Shown here piece by piece: positions 16,012-25,500 of a stretch of 38,551 nucleotides of DNA. This DNA comes from Sphaerospermopsis aphanizomenoides BCCUSP55. GTDB lineage: Bacteria; Cyanobacteriota; Cyanobacteriia; Cyanobacteriales; Nostocaceae. The stretch is taken from the NCBI RefSeq assembly GCF_001586785.1, contig NZ_LUFH02000058.1, positions 1 to 38,551 on the forward strand. Reading direction: 5' to 3'. The position numbers and the translations under genes were made by a program. The notes under the pieces are model-generated. The model did not search any database and was not told where the DNA came from. It was given only the letters and a program-made list of their open reading frames with translations. Each line of letters opens with the position of its first letter. Positions within the stretch are counted from its first letter, which is position 1.

Positions 16012-16995
16012 ATGCGAGTAGTAGCCCTTGTACCTGGTGGCATTAGCGACCAAATCCTTTTCTTTGCCACTTTAGATGATCTGAAGCGTCATTATCCTCA
16101 CGCTCAGATAGATGTCGTGGTCGAACCTCGGTCAAAGGCTGCGTACCGGGTGAGCAAATCAGTTCATGAGGTATTATCCTTTGATTACAAAGATCGTAGC
16201 AGTCTAGCTGATTGGGGTAACTTAGTTGGCACAATCCGCGATCGTGAATATGATGTTGCTATTACTGCTGGAGAAAGCTGGCTTGTAGGTTTATTTCTCT
16301 GGTTAACTGGAATTCCCACACGCATTGGCTACAAAGGCAAAGGTGGAGGGTTTATGACCAACACTGTATCTGCCAACACATCAAAATACATAGCTTCGAT
16401 GTATCATGATTTACTCCTACCTTTGGGGATTAACACACCTGTACCAGAGTTAGCAGTTAATGTACCCAAACCAGACATTGAATGGGCGCAACAGGAACAA
16501 AAACGTTTAGGTATACATGAAACAGGTTACATATTGATTTATGGTGGTTCTGATCAGATATCCCAACTTGATGGTGCAGATACAAGCTATCCAGTAGTCA
16601 GTTGGCGGCAAATCATACAGGAGTGCCAGCAAAAACAACCGGATTTACCAGTAGTGGTAATTAGAGAAACTGATGATGAGCAATTTGTGCGTTCACCGCA
16701 GGTGGGCTTTACGCCATCACTCCTCGAATCTTGTTCCAATATCAAAGTGACTACCCCTGATAATATTGGCAAATTAACTGCCATAATTGGCGGTGCGAGT
16801 TTAATGTTGTCGATCAACAGTGCGCCACTTCAGCTTGCGGTAGCAGTACAGACTTATACTATTGCTCTCCTAGGTTCTACAGATCCAGGAAAGGTGTTAC
16901 CACACAGTGACAAATTCTTAGCGATTAAGTCGCCTACTGAGAAAATTTCAGATATTCCACCTGCAACAGTTTTAGAAAAAATTTGGGGTGGTTGA
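16012..16995 (+). CDS. Glycosyltransferase family 9 (heptosyltransferase-like) protein
   Basis: A 327-residue GT-B fold protein of family GT9. The N-terminus MRVVALVPGGISDQILFFATLDDLKRHYP is the usual opening of the acceptor-side Rossmann domain (residues 1-29), with DVVVEPRSK next. The second half has the nucleotide-side segment YGGSDQIS, then ITAGESWLVG earlier and NSAPLQLAVAVQTYTIALLGSTDPGKV (about 266-292), which corresponds to the 'D(T/S)GpmHlAaA.g.p...lfG.T.p' motif with Asn-Ser in place of Asp-Thr. Members add heptose or other sugars to LPS core. Cyanobacteria often lack heptose-rich cores, so the acceptor is uncertain. It is divergent from ispD. Confidence 0.82.
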   Translation: MRVVALVPGGISDQILFFATLDDLKRHYPHAQIDVVVEPRSKAAYRVSKSVHEVLSFDYKDRSSLADWGNLVGTIRDREYDVAITAGESWLVGLFLWLTGIPTRIGYKGKGGGFMTNTVSANTSKYIASMYHDLLLPLGINTPVPELAVNVPKPDIEWAQQEQKRLGIHETGYILIYGGSDQISQLDGADTSYPVVSWRQIIQECQQKQPDLPVVVIRETDDEQFVRSPQVGFTPSLLESCSNIKVTTPDNIGKLTAIIGGASLMLSINSAPLQLAVAVQTYTIALLGSTDPGKVLPHSDKFLAIKSPTEKISDIPPATVLEKIWGG

Positions 16996-17003
16996 GTATT
17001 AAG

Positions 17004-17060
17004 TTTAGATTTTGGATTTTGGATTTTGGATTGCATGAAACATCTAAAATCCAAAATCGA
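17004..17060. repeat. Heptamer repeat (ttttgga)n with an inverted partner
   Basis: Seven-base units of ttttgga/tttagat (17004-17032) followed after a few bases by the complementary words catctaaaatccaaaatcg (17040-17058). The result can fold back as a hairpin between the convergent GT9 and CRR6 genes. Confidence 0.7.
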
Positions 17061-17074
17061 GTGACTCCTGAGTT

Positions 17075-17557
17075 CTATTTGGTTTCAATCATTTCAAAGA
17101 AAGCATCTTCTAATTCGTAACCCAAGATTTGTGCTAGAGACTTGAGCCGGAATTGAGTGGGGATACTTTGCTGTTTTAGCCAATCACTCAAAATAAAGAT
17201 TTTGTGCATCAAAAAGATTTCTAAGGCTTCAGGGTTGTACTGTATGCCTTCTTTAGAACTAAATTGATGAGGCACTAACATAGCAGCGTAACGAGCTAAT
17301 TCTCCAGCTTTCCAGTCTAGTAAAAATGGCAACCACGGATACTTGGCATCTAGACGCACAAACCACAACCTGATCTCTGGAATTTCTGAAAGCTCCCGTG
17401 GATCATTTGCTTCCCGTGCATAGTTAATTTCAAAGCACAATTGCTGTTCATGGGATGTAATGGATTCCTCTTGCAGCAGTGGTTCAATTACCGTTAATGC
17501 AGGTGACAAATCCAGATTGTTAATGGAGTCGTTTTTGAGATTGATTGTGATTGTCAT
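17075..17557 (-). CDS. CRR6-like NDH-1 assembly factor (DUF1817)
   Basis: A 160-residue soluble protein of the DUF1817/CRR6 family. In plants CRR6 is needed for maturation of the NdhI subunit of the photosynthetic NDH-1 complex; cyanobacterial members are taken to do the same. Family wording is strong: MTITINLKNDSI, CFEINYAREANDPRELSEIPE, IRLWFVRLDAKYPWLPFLLDWKAGELARYAAMLVPHQFS (about 62-100), and NPEALEIFLMHKIFILSDWLKQQ. ATG 17557 (MTITINL) is chosen over a start ten codons earlier (MSNRKSS). There are no cofactor motifs. It is divergent from the first L,D-transpeptidase. Its presence supports a cyanobacterial source. Confidence 0.82.
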   Translation of the reverse strand: MTITINLKNDSINNLDLSPALTVIEPLLQEESITSHEQQLCFEINYAREANDPRELSEIPEIRLWFVRLDAKYPWLPFLLDWKAGELARYAAMLVPHQFSSKEGIQYNPEALEIFLMHKIFILSDWLKQQSIPTQFRLKSLAQILGYELEDAFFEMIETK

Positions 17558-17794
17558 GGATTGTTGGCTGCTTTTTCGATTACTCAAAAGTAGGATCGAG
17601 AATCCACAGTAGCAGTTTTTAGCACTTGATGCTACTCACCCAAGTTGTCAGTTATAAAAATGTAAGGGCGTAAATATGTAGGAAAGTTGATTGTATCAAC
17701 TGCTCTGCCGATATCCTTGTTAGCGGCGGAAATTAACATTACACTTAGTTTAATCAGCTTCAAGTAGGTTGTTGAAAGCAGGAGTGTGTTTACC

Positions 17795-18319
17795 ATGACA
17801 AGTCTTTCTTATACTCGCTGGATAATTAATTTAAAGATTTTACTCGCAGTTACATTCGTCTCTACTAGTATTTTTGATCCTGTATCGAGTCAAGTTTGGG
17901 CAAATGTCGATAAGAATACTGACAATAATAAAATTGCTACCGCTATTCAAACACTCAAACAATCTGATCAACGCTGGATTCAAATAGACCTGTCTGAACA
18001 ACATCTAATTGCGTGGGAAGGTAGCAAACCAGTTTATGCTATCACCATTTCTTCTGGGAAAGGCTCTACACCCACTCGCGTTGGCACTTTTAAGATTCAA
18101 ACTAAATTAAGAAAAACCCGGATGCGGGGATCTGGTTATGATGTTCCCAATGTTCCCCATACTATGTATTATCAAGGCGGTTATGCCATTCACGGCGCTT
18201 ACTGGCACAATAGATTTGGTACTCCTGTCAGTCATGGTTGTGTCAATCTTGCACCTAATCATGCTAAATGGGTATTTGAATGGGCTGATGTAGGAACTCC
18301 AGTAGTAATTCAAAAATAG
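17795..18319 (+). CDS. L,D-transpeptidase (YkuD family), first of two
   Basis: A 174-residue exported enzyme. The signal peptide ([20 protein letters not shown], then SQVWA) precedes a short linker and one YkuD domain from [17 protein letters not shown] onward. The active site [20 protein letters not shown] contains the catalytic Cys and the conserved His residues. YkuD enzymes form 3-3 peptidoglycan cross-links or attach proteins to murein. There is a GGAG ribosome site about ten bases before ATG 17795; a GTG three codons upstream is the alternative. It is a paralogue of the next gene, with near-identical active-site wording, so a tandem duplication is likely. Confidence 0.93.
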   Translation: MTSLSYTRWIINLKILLAVTFVSTSIFDPVSSQVWANVDKNTDNNKIATAIQTLKQSDQRWIQIDLSEQHLIAWEGSKPVYAITISSGKGSTPTRVGTFKIQTKLRKTRMRGSGYDVPNVPHTMYYQGGYAIHGAYWHNRFGTPVSHGCVNLAPNHAKWVFEWADVGTPVVIQK

Positions 18320-18325
18320 GTCATA

Positions 18326-18420
18326 GGTAATTCGTAATTCGTAATTCGTAATAGTGCCTCCGGCACGCTACGCGAACGTAATTTTCTCCCCTGTCACCTG
18401 TCACCTGTCACCTGTCACCT
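18326..18420. repeat. Repeat cluster between the two L,D-transpeptidase genes
   Basis: Three elements in a row: (taattcg)n heptamers at 18326-18352, the 20-base dispersed word TGCCTCCGGCACGCTACGCG at 18355-18374 (also at 36078-36097), and (cacctgt)n heptamers at 18391-18420. The rest of the 307-base spacer to 18626 shows no gene. Confidence 0.8.
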
Positions 18421-18626
18421 ATCATCTGTCCCAAAATCACAAGAAATCAACACAATTAAACTGTTCGCTGTTCTCTAGGATCAGTAAGATAGAGAAAGAA
18501 TTAAGAATCTCTGTTTTCCAGCATTTGGCGTAAATCCTGATGAATCCGGCGCGGACTAAGTAATTGCAAATATTCGATCAAAAAAGTTCGCGTGTACTAA
18601 TTAGATCATTAAAAGGTAATTGGATT

Positions 18627-19154
18627 ATGCCAATGTGGATTCGTAGTGCTTTAATACTTGGCTCTGGAACTTTTTGTACAGGTTTAGTATTGATGACTTT
18701 GTTTTCTGGGTCGTCACCAACCAGTAATCTGAAAACTATTACAGCTAATGCTTATACAGTAAATCAAAGTAGGAGTGTATCTAGAAATAGGCAAATATCC
18801 CAATCTCGCTGGATTGAAATAGATTTATCTGAGCAGCGATTACGGGCTTGGGAAGGTAAAAAAGTGGTTTATTCTTACCGGGTTTCTACGGGAAAGAGCA
18901 AAACGCCTACACCTGTGGGTAGATTTCAAATTAATTCCAAATATCACACTCATCGGATGCGGGGTAGAGGTTACGACATTCCTGATGTTCCTTACACGAT
19001 GTATTTTTATGGCGGCTATGCGATTCATGGTGCTTATTGGCATAACCGTTTTGGTACTCCTGTGAGTCATGGTTGCGTTAATTTGCCAGTTAGTCAAGCG
19101 CGTAAGTTATACAATTGGGCAGGAATGGGGACTGTTGTGGTTGTACGTCGGTAG
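18627..19154 (+). CDS. L,D-transpeptidase (YkuD family), second of two
   Basis: A 175-residue paralogue of the preceding transpeptidase. ATG 18627 ([19 protein letters not shown]) starts a clean signal/anchor segment; the frame extends 21 codons upstream without support. AAAAGG lies about ten bases upstream. The YkuD domain runs from [17 protein letters not shown] to the end, with [28 protein letters not shown] and the catalytic [20 protein letters not shown]. The catalytic domains of the two copies are very similar while the N-terminal signal and linker differ. This fits an old duplication with different anchoring or timing. It is convergent with the OGT-like gene. Confidence 0.93.
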   Translation: MPMWIRSALILGSGTFCTGLVLMTLFSGSSPTSNLKTITANAYTVNQSRSVSRNRQISQSRWIEIDLSEQRLRAWEGKKVVYSYRVSTGKSKTPTPVGRFQINSKYHTHRMRGRGYDIPDVPYTMYFYGGYAIHGAYWHNRFGTPVSHGCVNLPVSQARKLYNWAGMGTVVVVRR

Positions 19155-19160
19155 GTGATT

Positions 19161-19195
19161 AAATTTTGGATTTTGGATTTTAGATTTTGGATTGA
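19161..19195. repeat. Heptamer repeat, (ttttgga)n type
   Basis: Four seven-base units just after the second L,D-transpeptidase. Confidence 0.8.
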
Positions 19196-19205
19196 CAGCA
19201 GATAA

Positions 19206-19234
19206 ATCCCCGATTTGTTTGAGAAGTCGGGGAT
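19206..19234. terminator. Hairpin between convergent genes
   Basis: ATCCCCGA (19206-19213) pairs with TCGGGGAT (19227-19234), loop 13 bases. It lies between the second L,D-transpeptidase and the OGT-like gene and may serve both. No clear U-run follows directly. Confidence 0.6.
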
Positions 19235-19251
19235 ATGATGTATTGTAAAAA

Positions 19252-22200
19252 TCATTTTTCTGCATTCTGCAACAGAAGTTTTAAATTTTCCCTTATTTTA
19301 CTATTATCCGGTTCTACTAACAGCGCACAACGATAATATTTTTCAGCCTGTTCTATTAATTCTTGTTCTTCTAAAAGCTTACCTAGAGATTGATAAGTTG
19401 CCGCTGAATAACGATTAATTGAAAGTGATTGCAAATAAAATGAAATAGAATTTTCTACATCATCTAATTCTTGATAAGCCAAACCTAAATAATAATAAGC
19501 TTGAGCATCAACCGGATGATTTTCTAGATACTCCTGATAATAATTAATAGCATCAGCAGGTTCTAAATCTACAGCTAAGGAAGGATTAATAGGAGAATTT
19601 TTGCTGTTAGCTGCTGTGGATTCTTGTTGAATATAAGTTTGCCACATTTGGCGATAAGCTGCCTCTAAACTGCTGGCCATGTTTTTCACATCCAACAAAG
19701 GAGAATGCAAAAGTCTTTCCCGCATAGTTGAACGTAAAGATTGCAGGTAATCTGGATTTTGGGCTAATGCGATCGCTCTTTGTACATATTCTGTGGCATC
19801 ATGGGCAATGAAATCATCCAAACCAACACTGTGCAAAATACTTGCACTCATGCGTTCCATTTTGCGAGTACCTGCTAAGGTTACTGTGGGTACTCCCATC
19901 CACAAGGCTTCACAAGTTGTTGTACATCCTGTATAGGGTATACTATCCAAATGTAAATCAACTTGATTATAAAGATTCAGATGGTCTTCATCCGTAGCAA
20001 ATCCACCATATAAAAAGATGCGTTGGGGATCAATACCCTGTTCAACAAAGGGAGTTTGGATTTTTTCCGCAACTAAGGGGTTAAATACATCGGAACTCGC
20101 ACATTTTAACACCAAGCGAGAATGAGGGACTGCTTTGAGAATTTCAATCCACAAAGCAAAAGTTTCTGGTGTGAGTTTGCGTAGATTATTAAAAGATGCA
20201 AAAGTGAAAACACCTGTTTTTTTATAAGGCAATTCAACAACTTTAGGTGCATTTTTCAATGGTTCATATCCAACATAACAACGGGGTAAACGCCATATAG
20301 TTTCGCTGGTTTTTTCCTGTGTATTATCAGGATGGAGAATCTGATCAGTAATCCAATAGTCAATGCTTGGTAAACCAGTAGTAGCAAAATATCCTAAATA
20401 GGTAGCTTGAATAGGGGCTGGTTTCATCCCCAAGACCATCATCCGATTGTTTGCAGTATGACCAGCCAAATCAATTAAAATATCTATACGATCTGTTTGA
20501 ATTAACTCCGCTACTTGTAAATCAGAAAGACCAACTGTAGAATGCCAAACATCACAGATATCTCTAATTTCATCTGTAATTGCATCAGGTTCTTGTACTT
20601 CTCCATAGCAGAAAACTTCAACTTGGGTACGGTCATGGTATTGGAGGACAGGTTTAATAAATGCACTGACTGAATGTCTGCGGAAGTCGGGGGAAATATA
20701 GCCAATGCGTAAACGGCGGTGTGAATTTTTATTGTTATTATGATGAGTGAGAGTTGGTAGCCATTGATTAACTACTTGTTGCTGATACCACAGTTGAGCA
20801 GAATCTAATATCTCTTGAGGTGTAAAACTGATGATAGAACTTAAGTTAAATAGAAACCACGAATGTACTGTATGATTGTTAGGATTAATTTTTAAGGCTT
20901 CATTTAATAGATTAATGCACTCTGATAATTTTCCTTGTTCAGCAGCAATAAACCCTAAAATTTCATAAGTTTCGCTATGATTAGGTTCTAATTCCAGGTT
21001 TTTTTGGAAACATTCTTGAGCTAAATCAATTTGTCCTATTTTGTAGTAAACATAACCTAAATTTTTGAGCGCATCAATATAATTAGGATCAATTTTTAAA
21101 GCTCGGCGATAAGAAGATATAGCTTCTGAATAGTATTTTTGATTTTGCAGAACACAACCGAGATTATAGTGACCTAAAACACAATCTGGTGCTATGTCTA
21201 TCACGGAACGAAAACAGTTTTTAGCTGCTTCCAATTTGCCTTCACGCACAAATTTTGTGCCAGTATCGTTAATTTGTTCTGTCAGTTGAGGCAAGAGTTC
21301 TAACTCTTTTTCACCCAGAAGACTTTGAATAAAATCCGCACCTTCTCCTTGTTGCCAAAGTAAAGCTAAATTGAATTTAGCACCTTGATATTCTGGGTCT
21401 AGTTGCAAGACTTGGGAAAATTGATCTATCGCTTTACTAAAATATTTTTGACGTTTAAAAATCAATCCTAAACGATAGTGAGCTTTAGTATAATGGGGAT
21501 TGATGGTAATACCATGAGTATAATTATCAATAGCCTTTGCCCACTCATCCTGTTGTTCATAGATAAAGCCCAGATTATAGTAAGATTTTGCTAACTGAGG
21601 TTGAATACTGAGAGCGCGTAAATACCATTTTTCAGATAATTGTAAGTCATGTTTTATTAAAACTGTTCCTAGCAAATGGCATACTTCAGCAGCTTCCTGC
21701 AATCGCCCCTTTGCAGTTAATGTGGTAACAAGATGTTGATCAATAGATTCATAAAACTGTTCGCGTAGTTCTAGTTCTGTCTTCAAATTGCGAATTTGAC
21801 CGACGATTTTGTCAATTTGTATGAGTAACGGTTCTAATGGAATTGATTCTAAATGTTGATCTAATCTTTGCGATAAACTAGATTGGGTTTCATAATTAAA
21901 TTTCAGTAATAATGGACTGAGTAAGGTTTCAATTAGTAAACATTGTTGAGAATTAAGAATTTTTTGCCATTCCTCTGTACTTTCTTGATCTAAAGGATGC
22001 TGTTTTAATAACTGTTCAATCTTTGTTTCCGTTAATTCAACTTCTAAATCTGTTGCTAAACGTGCAAGTTCAAGATGTGGTTGTGTAAGTAAGTTTTCCT
22101 GAGAGATTAATAAAGTTTTATTGACATCAGTAAAGAAATTTTCTAGGTATTGTTGCCAAAGATGAAGAAAATTAGATTCAAAGGTTTCCTTCTGTTTGGG

Positions 22201-22488
22201 AGCATGAATAGTAGCAGCTAGAATTTGACGAGGGTCTTGATATAGATAAATACTCTTAGCTTTACCCTGATTAATCTTCTCTAATGCTAGTTCTGACAGA
22301 ATCTGATATTGGATTAGTGTTGTTCGTGTTGGTTCTCCTATGATTTTAAAATAAGCGTCAATTTCAGTCGCAGTATTACAAGCAGTCCCTTGAATATTGA
22401 TTTTACCAGCCTGAGTGAGCAGGGCTTGACAAAGGTTGTAAGCAAGACTTCTCAAATCATTACTAATTCCACCGCAAAAAATCATCAT
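19252..22488 (-). CDS. TPR-containing OGT/SPINDLY-like glycosyltransferase (GT41) with extra N-terminal domain
   Basis: A 1078-residue protein. Residues 1-170 are an unusual N-terminal domain; the pattern KSIYLYQDPRQILAATI (about 78-94) recalls the 'Y..RDPRD.l.S' motif of sulfotransferases, but the usual P-loop is not evident, so this is a weak link. TPR repeats fill about 250-545 (e.g. AKSYYNLGFIYEQQDEWAKAI, GHYNLGCVLQNQKYYSEAI). The GT41 catalytic region is about 593-950: LRIGYISPDFRRHSVSAFI with the conserved His, IDILIDLAGHTANNRM, ATYLGYFATTGLPSIDY, FASFNNLRKLTPETF and DSIPYTGCTTTCEALWMGVPTVTL. Two more TPRs follow (975-1075). GT41 enzymes put a single sugar (GlcNAc or fucose) on Ser/Thr of proteins. 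The next gene upstream on this strand is only 37 bases away, so they are probably one operon. Confidence 0.9.
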   Translation of the reverse strand: MMIFCGGISNDLRSLAYNLCQALLTQAGKINIQGTACNTATEIDAYFKIIGEPTRTTLIQYQILSELALEKINQGKAKSIYLYQDPRQILAATIHAPKQKETFESNFLHLWQQYLENFFTDVNKTLLISQENLLTQPHLELARLATDLEVELTETKIEQLLKQHPLDQESTEEWQKILNSQQCLLIETLLSPLLLKFNYETQSSLSQRLDQHLESIPLEPLLIQIDKIVGQIRNLKTELELREQFYESIDQHLVTTLTAKGRLQEAAEVCHLLGTVLIKHDLQLSEKWYLRALSIQPQLAKSYYNLGFIYEQQDEWAKAIDNYTHGITINPHYTKAHYRLGLIFKRQKYFSKAIDQFSQVLQLDPEYQGAKFNLALLWQQGEGADFIQSLLGEKELELLPQLTEQINDTGTKFVREGKLEAAKNCFRSVIDIAPDCVLGHYNLGCVLQNQKYYSEAISSYRRALKIDPNYIDALKNLGYVYYKIGQIDLAQECFQKNLELEPNHSETYEILGFIAAEQGKLSECINLLNEALKINPNNHTVHSWFLFNLSSIISFTPQEILDSAQLWYQQQVVNQWLPTLTHHNNNKNSHRRLRIGYISPDFRRHSVSAFIKPVLQYHDRTQVEVFCYGEVQEPDAITDEIRDICDVWHSTVGLSDLQVAELIQTDRIDILIDLAGHTANNRMMVLGMKPAPIQATYLGYFATTGLPSIDYWITDQILHPDNTQEKTSETIWRLPRCYVGYEPLKNAPKVVELPYKKTGVFTFASFNNLRKLTPETFALWIEILKAVPHSRLVLKCASSDVFNPLVAEKIQTPFVEQGIDPQRIFLYGGFATDEDHLNLYNQVDLHLDSIPYTGCTTTCEALWMGVPTVTLAGTRKMERMSASILHSVGLDDFIAHDATEYVQRAIALAQNPDYLQSLRSTMRERLLHSPLLDVKNMASSLEAAYRQMWQTYIQQESTAANSKNSPINPSLAVDLEPADAINYYQEYLENHPVDAQAYYYLGLAYQELDDVENSISFYLQSLSINRYSAATYQSLGKLLEEQELIEQAEKYYRCALLVEPDNSKIRENLKLLLQNAEK

Positions 22489-22525
22489 AAATCAAAAACC
22501 AGTCCTGTAGTTTGCAAACAAGAAG

Positions 22526-25500
22526 TTAAAATTGTTGATTGTCTAAATTATCAAGTTGGTAAGATGTCAAGTTTTCCAGTTGCACTTGTTCCAATGCTTG
22601 TTGGTTTTCGTTGTTTAAAACAATTCTAGCAGTCAGTTGAGGTAACAAAGATTCCCACTGCATAGAAGATAATTTACCTACTAAGGAAATTTCTAATCCT
22701 GCTGTTTCTTCCTCATCTTGGTTACACAAATTATCCATGAATGCTTGTGTAAATTGACTGGAAAAATTGCTGGCGTTGATGAGTAAGGTGATCTTGTCAC
22801 TATGAGGATGATCTTCTAAAGCTGTAATGACGTTTACTAAGTCTTGATAAATAGATTGTTCTGGTTGTGTGGGATCTGGGAAGATGATTAAGTTGATATC
22901 TCTCAGTCTTAGGCTTTGTTTGAGGTTTTCTGCTAAGAGAATAGATAGTTGATAATTTAAACTTTCAACTTGACATGAACGCAGTTGATGTACTGGCAAT
23001 TGTTCTAGAGTTTGTTTATCTTCCTGTGTTAAAACAATTCTCGCAGTAAGGCGAGGTAACAAAGATTCCCACTGCATAGAAGATAATTTACCTACTAAGG
23101 AAATTTCTAATCCTGCTGTTTCTTCCTCATCTTGCTGACCCAATTTATCCATGAAGGCTTGTGTAAATTGACTAGGAAAATTGCTGGCGTTAATGAGTAA
23201 GGTAATCTTGTCACTATGAGGATGATCTTCTAAAGCTGTAATGACGTTTACTAAGTCTTGATAAATAGACTGTTCTGGTTGTGTGGGATCTGGGAAGATG
23301 ATTAAGTTAATATCTCTGAGTTTTAACGACAAGAGAGTTGTATTCATCAATGCTGAACTCACTTGTTCTGCCATTTTTGTCCAAGAGAACTTTTGCGCCT
23401 GGGCTAAACCTGCTGTAATTAATGATGTGCGTAAATTATGATTTTGTACTGAAATTAAAGCATTTGCCATTGCATCCACATCATTATCATTGACAGATAT
23501 GGCAGCTTCTCCCGCTACTTCTGGAATTGAACTATTAGGACAAGTAATCACAGGACAACCACAAGCCATTGCTTCTAATATGGGCATTCCAAAACCTTCA
23601 TATTTAGAAGGATATACTAGAGCTACTGCACCAGAGTAAGCTATTGTTAATTCTTCATCACTCAGTTGTAACAGATGTACTGCACTACCAGATGTATAGT
23701 CTCTCAATTCTGGTGCAAATGCTCCCCCAAAACCAGTGAAAATAATATCAAATTCGTAGCTGTTGGGGAGTTTTAAGAAAGCTTTTAAGAATAAAATCTG
23801 ATTCTTGTAATCAGCTAAATGACCTCCTAATAAAAAGTATGGTTTATTGATGCCATATCTATGTTTAAATGTATTGATTTGTAATGGTTTAGCTGGTGAA
23901 AAGGTATTGCTAACTCCACAATGGGCGACTGTAATAGATTCTACAGCTATATTTGGGAAATATTTGGACAAATCACGGGCTGTATTTTGGGAAATGGCTA
24001 TATATGCAGATGCGTGTTTAATGCTCTGATGTTTTTCTCTCCACATGGAAGTATTCAAATCCCATCTCATTACTTCTGGTATCATGTCATAAGCCATGAA
24101 TACAGACGGTGTTGTAATTGGAGTGGTGTAGTATGAAGAAATAAATAAGTCTGCTCCTTCTTCATTGCAGATTCGCTGGAGCATCTGTTTATCTGCTGCT
24201 GTATTGTTATAGTCGTATTTGGGAATAGTGCGATATCTAATCCCTGCTATTTTGGGTGCAGTTCCATCACGATCAAGAATAATAATATGTTTGGCAAATC
24301 CGTTATTACCCCATTCTTGTAACAGAGATTTCCAAACACGAGCTATACCTGTTTGGTAGTATTGAAAGAATACTCCATCAATAAGAATTATCGGAGATGG
24401 TTTCCTGATTTGCGTAATTTGTTGCTGGACTTCTTCTTGTTGTAAAAATCTCCAATTGTTATTGCTGTTGTTTCTTTGAGCAAGCGGGATTATTCCGCGT
24501 CTATGTGCAGAATCTACTTGAGTTGTATCCTGAACCCAGGAAAAATAATCTTTTAAGAAAATGGGAAATTTAGTGTTTGCTTGTAAAGCATTCCATTGAG
24601 AAACAGCATTTTTATAACCATAGTATTTTTCTTTAAAGTTTAATTGTTCTGGTGTTACATAAGCAAAATGCTGAAATATTAAACCATCTGCTTCCGTTTC
24701 TTGATGTAAAAAAGGGTTTGCAGTGGCAACATTTTTATATTGACCATCAGCTAAATTTTCCACCAAAACGGGCGGTTCATGTGCTGCCCAAATATATCCA
24801 GGTTTAAAGCGCCAAGTTCTTAACCAGTCTTGTTGAGGATTTTGAGTGTAACAGTTACGAGTGCTAATAATTAGCTTTTCACCGACGAAATACCAACACC
24901 AATAGAAAGCAGCAGTTTTATCGGCATTACTAATAAACATTTCTCTAGCAGTACAAATCTGTTCTAAAGTCCATAGTTCATCTACATCCACTTGCCACAA
25001 CAAAATTTCTTCTTTAATGTTTGCCAGTGGTGCATTAACCATTTCCCTCTTACCGTCCCAGAAAATACCTTCTGGTTTACGGTAAACCGTGATATTCTCT
25101 GGATAAAGTTGTACCAGTTCATCTATATATTCCGTAGTTCCGTCACAACTACGCCCATTTTTATGTATCTCATCAGTGATATGTCCACCCAGTTTTAGAC
25201 TCCAACTGGTATCATGTTTTAAGTCGGCTACACCCTCAATAATATGCCAATGCCATTTAAATGGTAATTTTTTGAAAACTTCTATGTGGTAACGAATAAA
25301 TGGTTGTCCATTGAGGACAATAGTAAAAAAGTGAATAGGTAATGTAGGAAAAGCAATATAATTTTCATAAAATGAATTGGAATCTGTGGCATTTTCTCCA
25401 ATTCTTCCATTTGCAGTTATACGATGACACTCATAACCATTCGCAATTAAAATATCAAATGTAGTCTTAGCTTTACGGTTTAATCCCTCCAACATTTTTT

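Noticed and set aside
16846-16859. GTA-N8-TAC word resembling an NtcA site
   Set aside because: It lies inside the GT9 coding region with no -10 element or downstream gene at the right distance.
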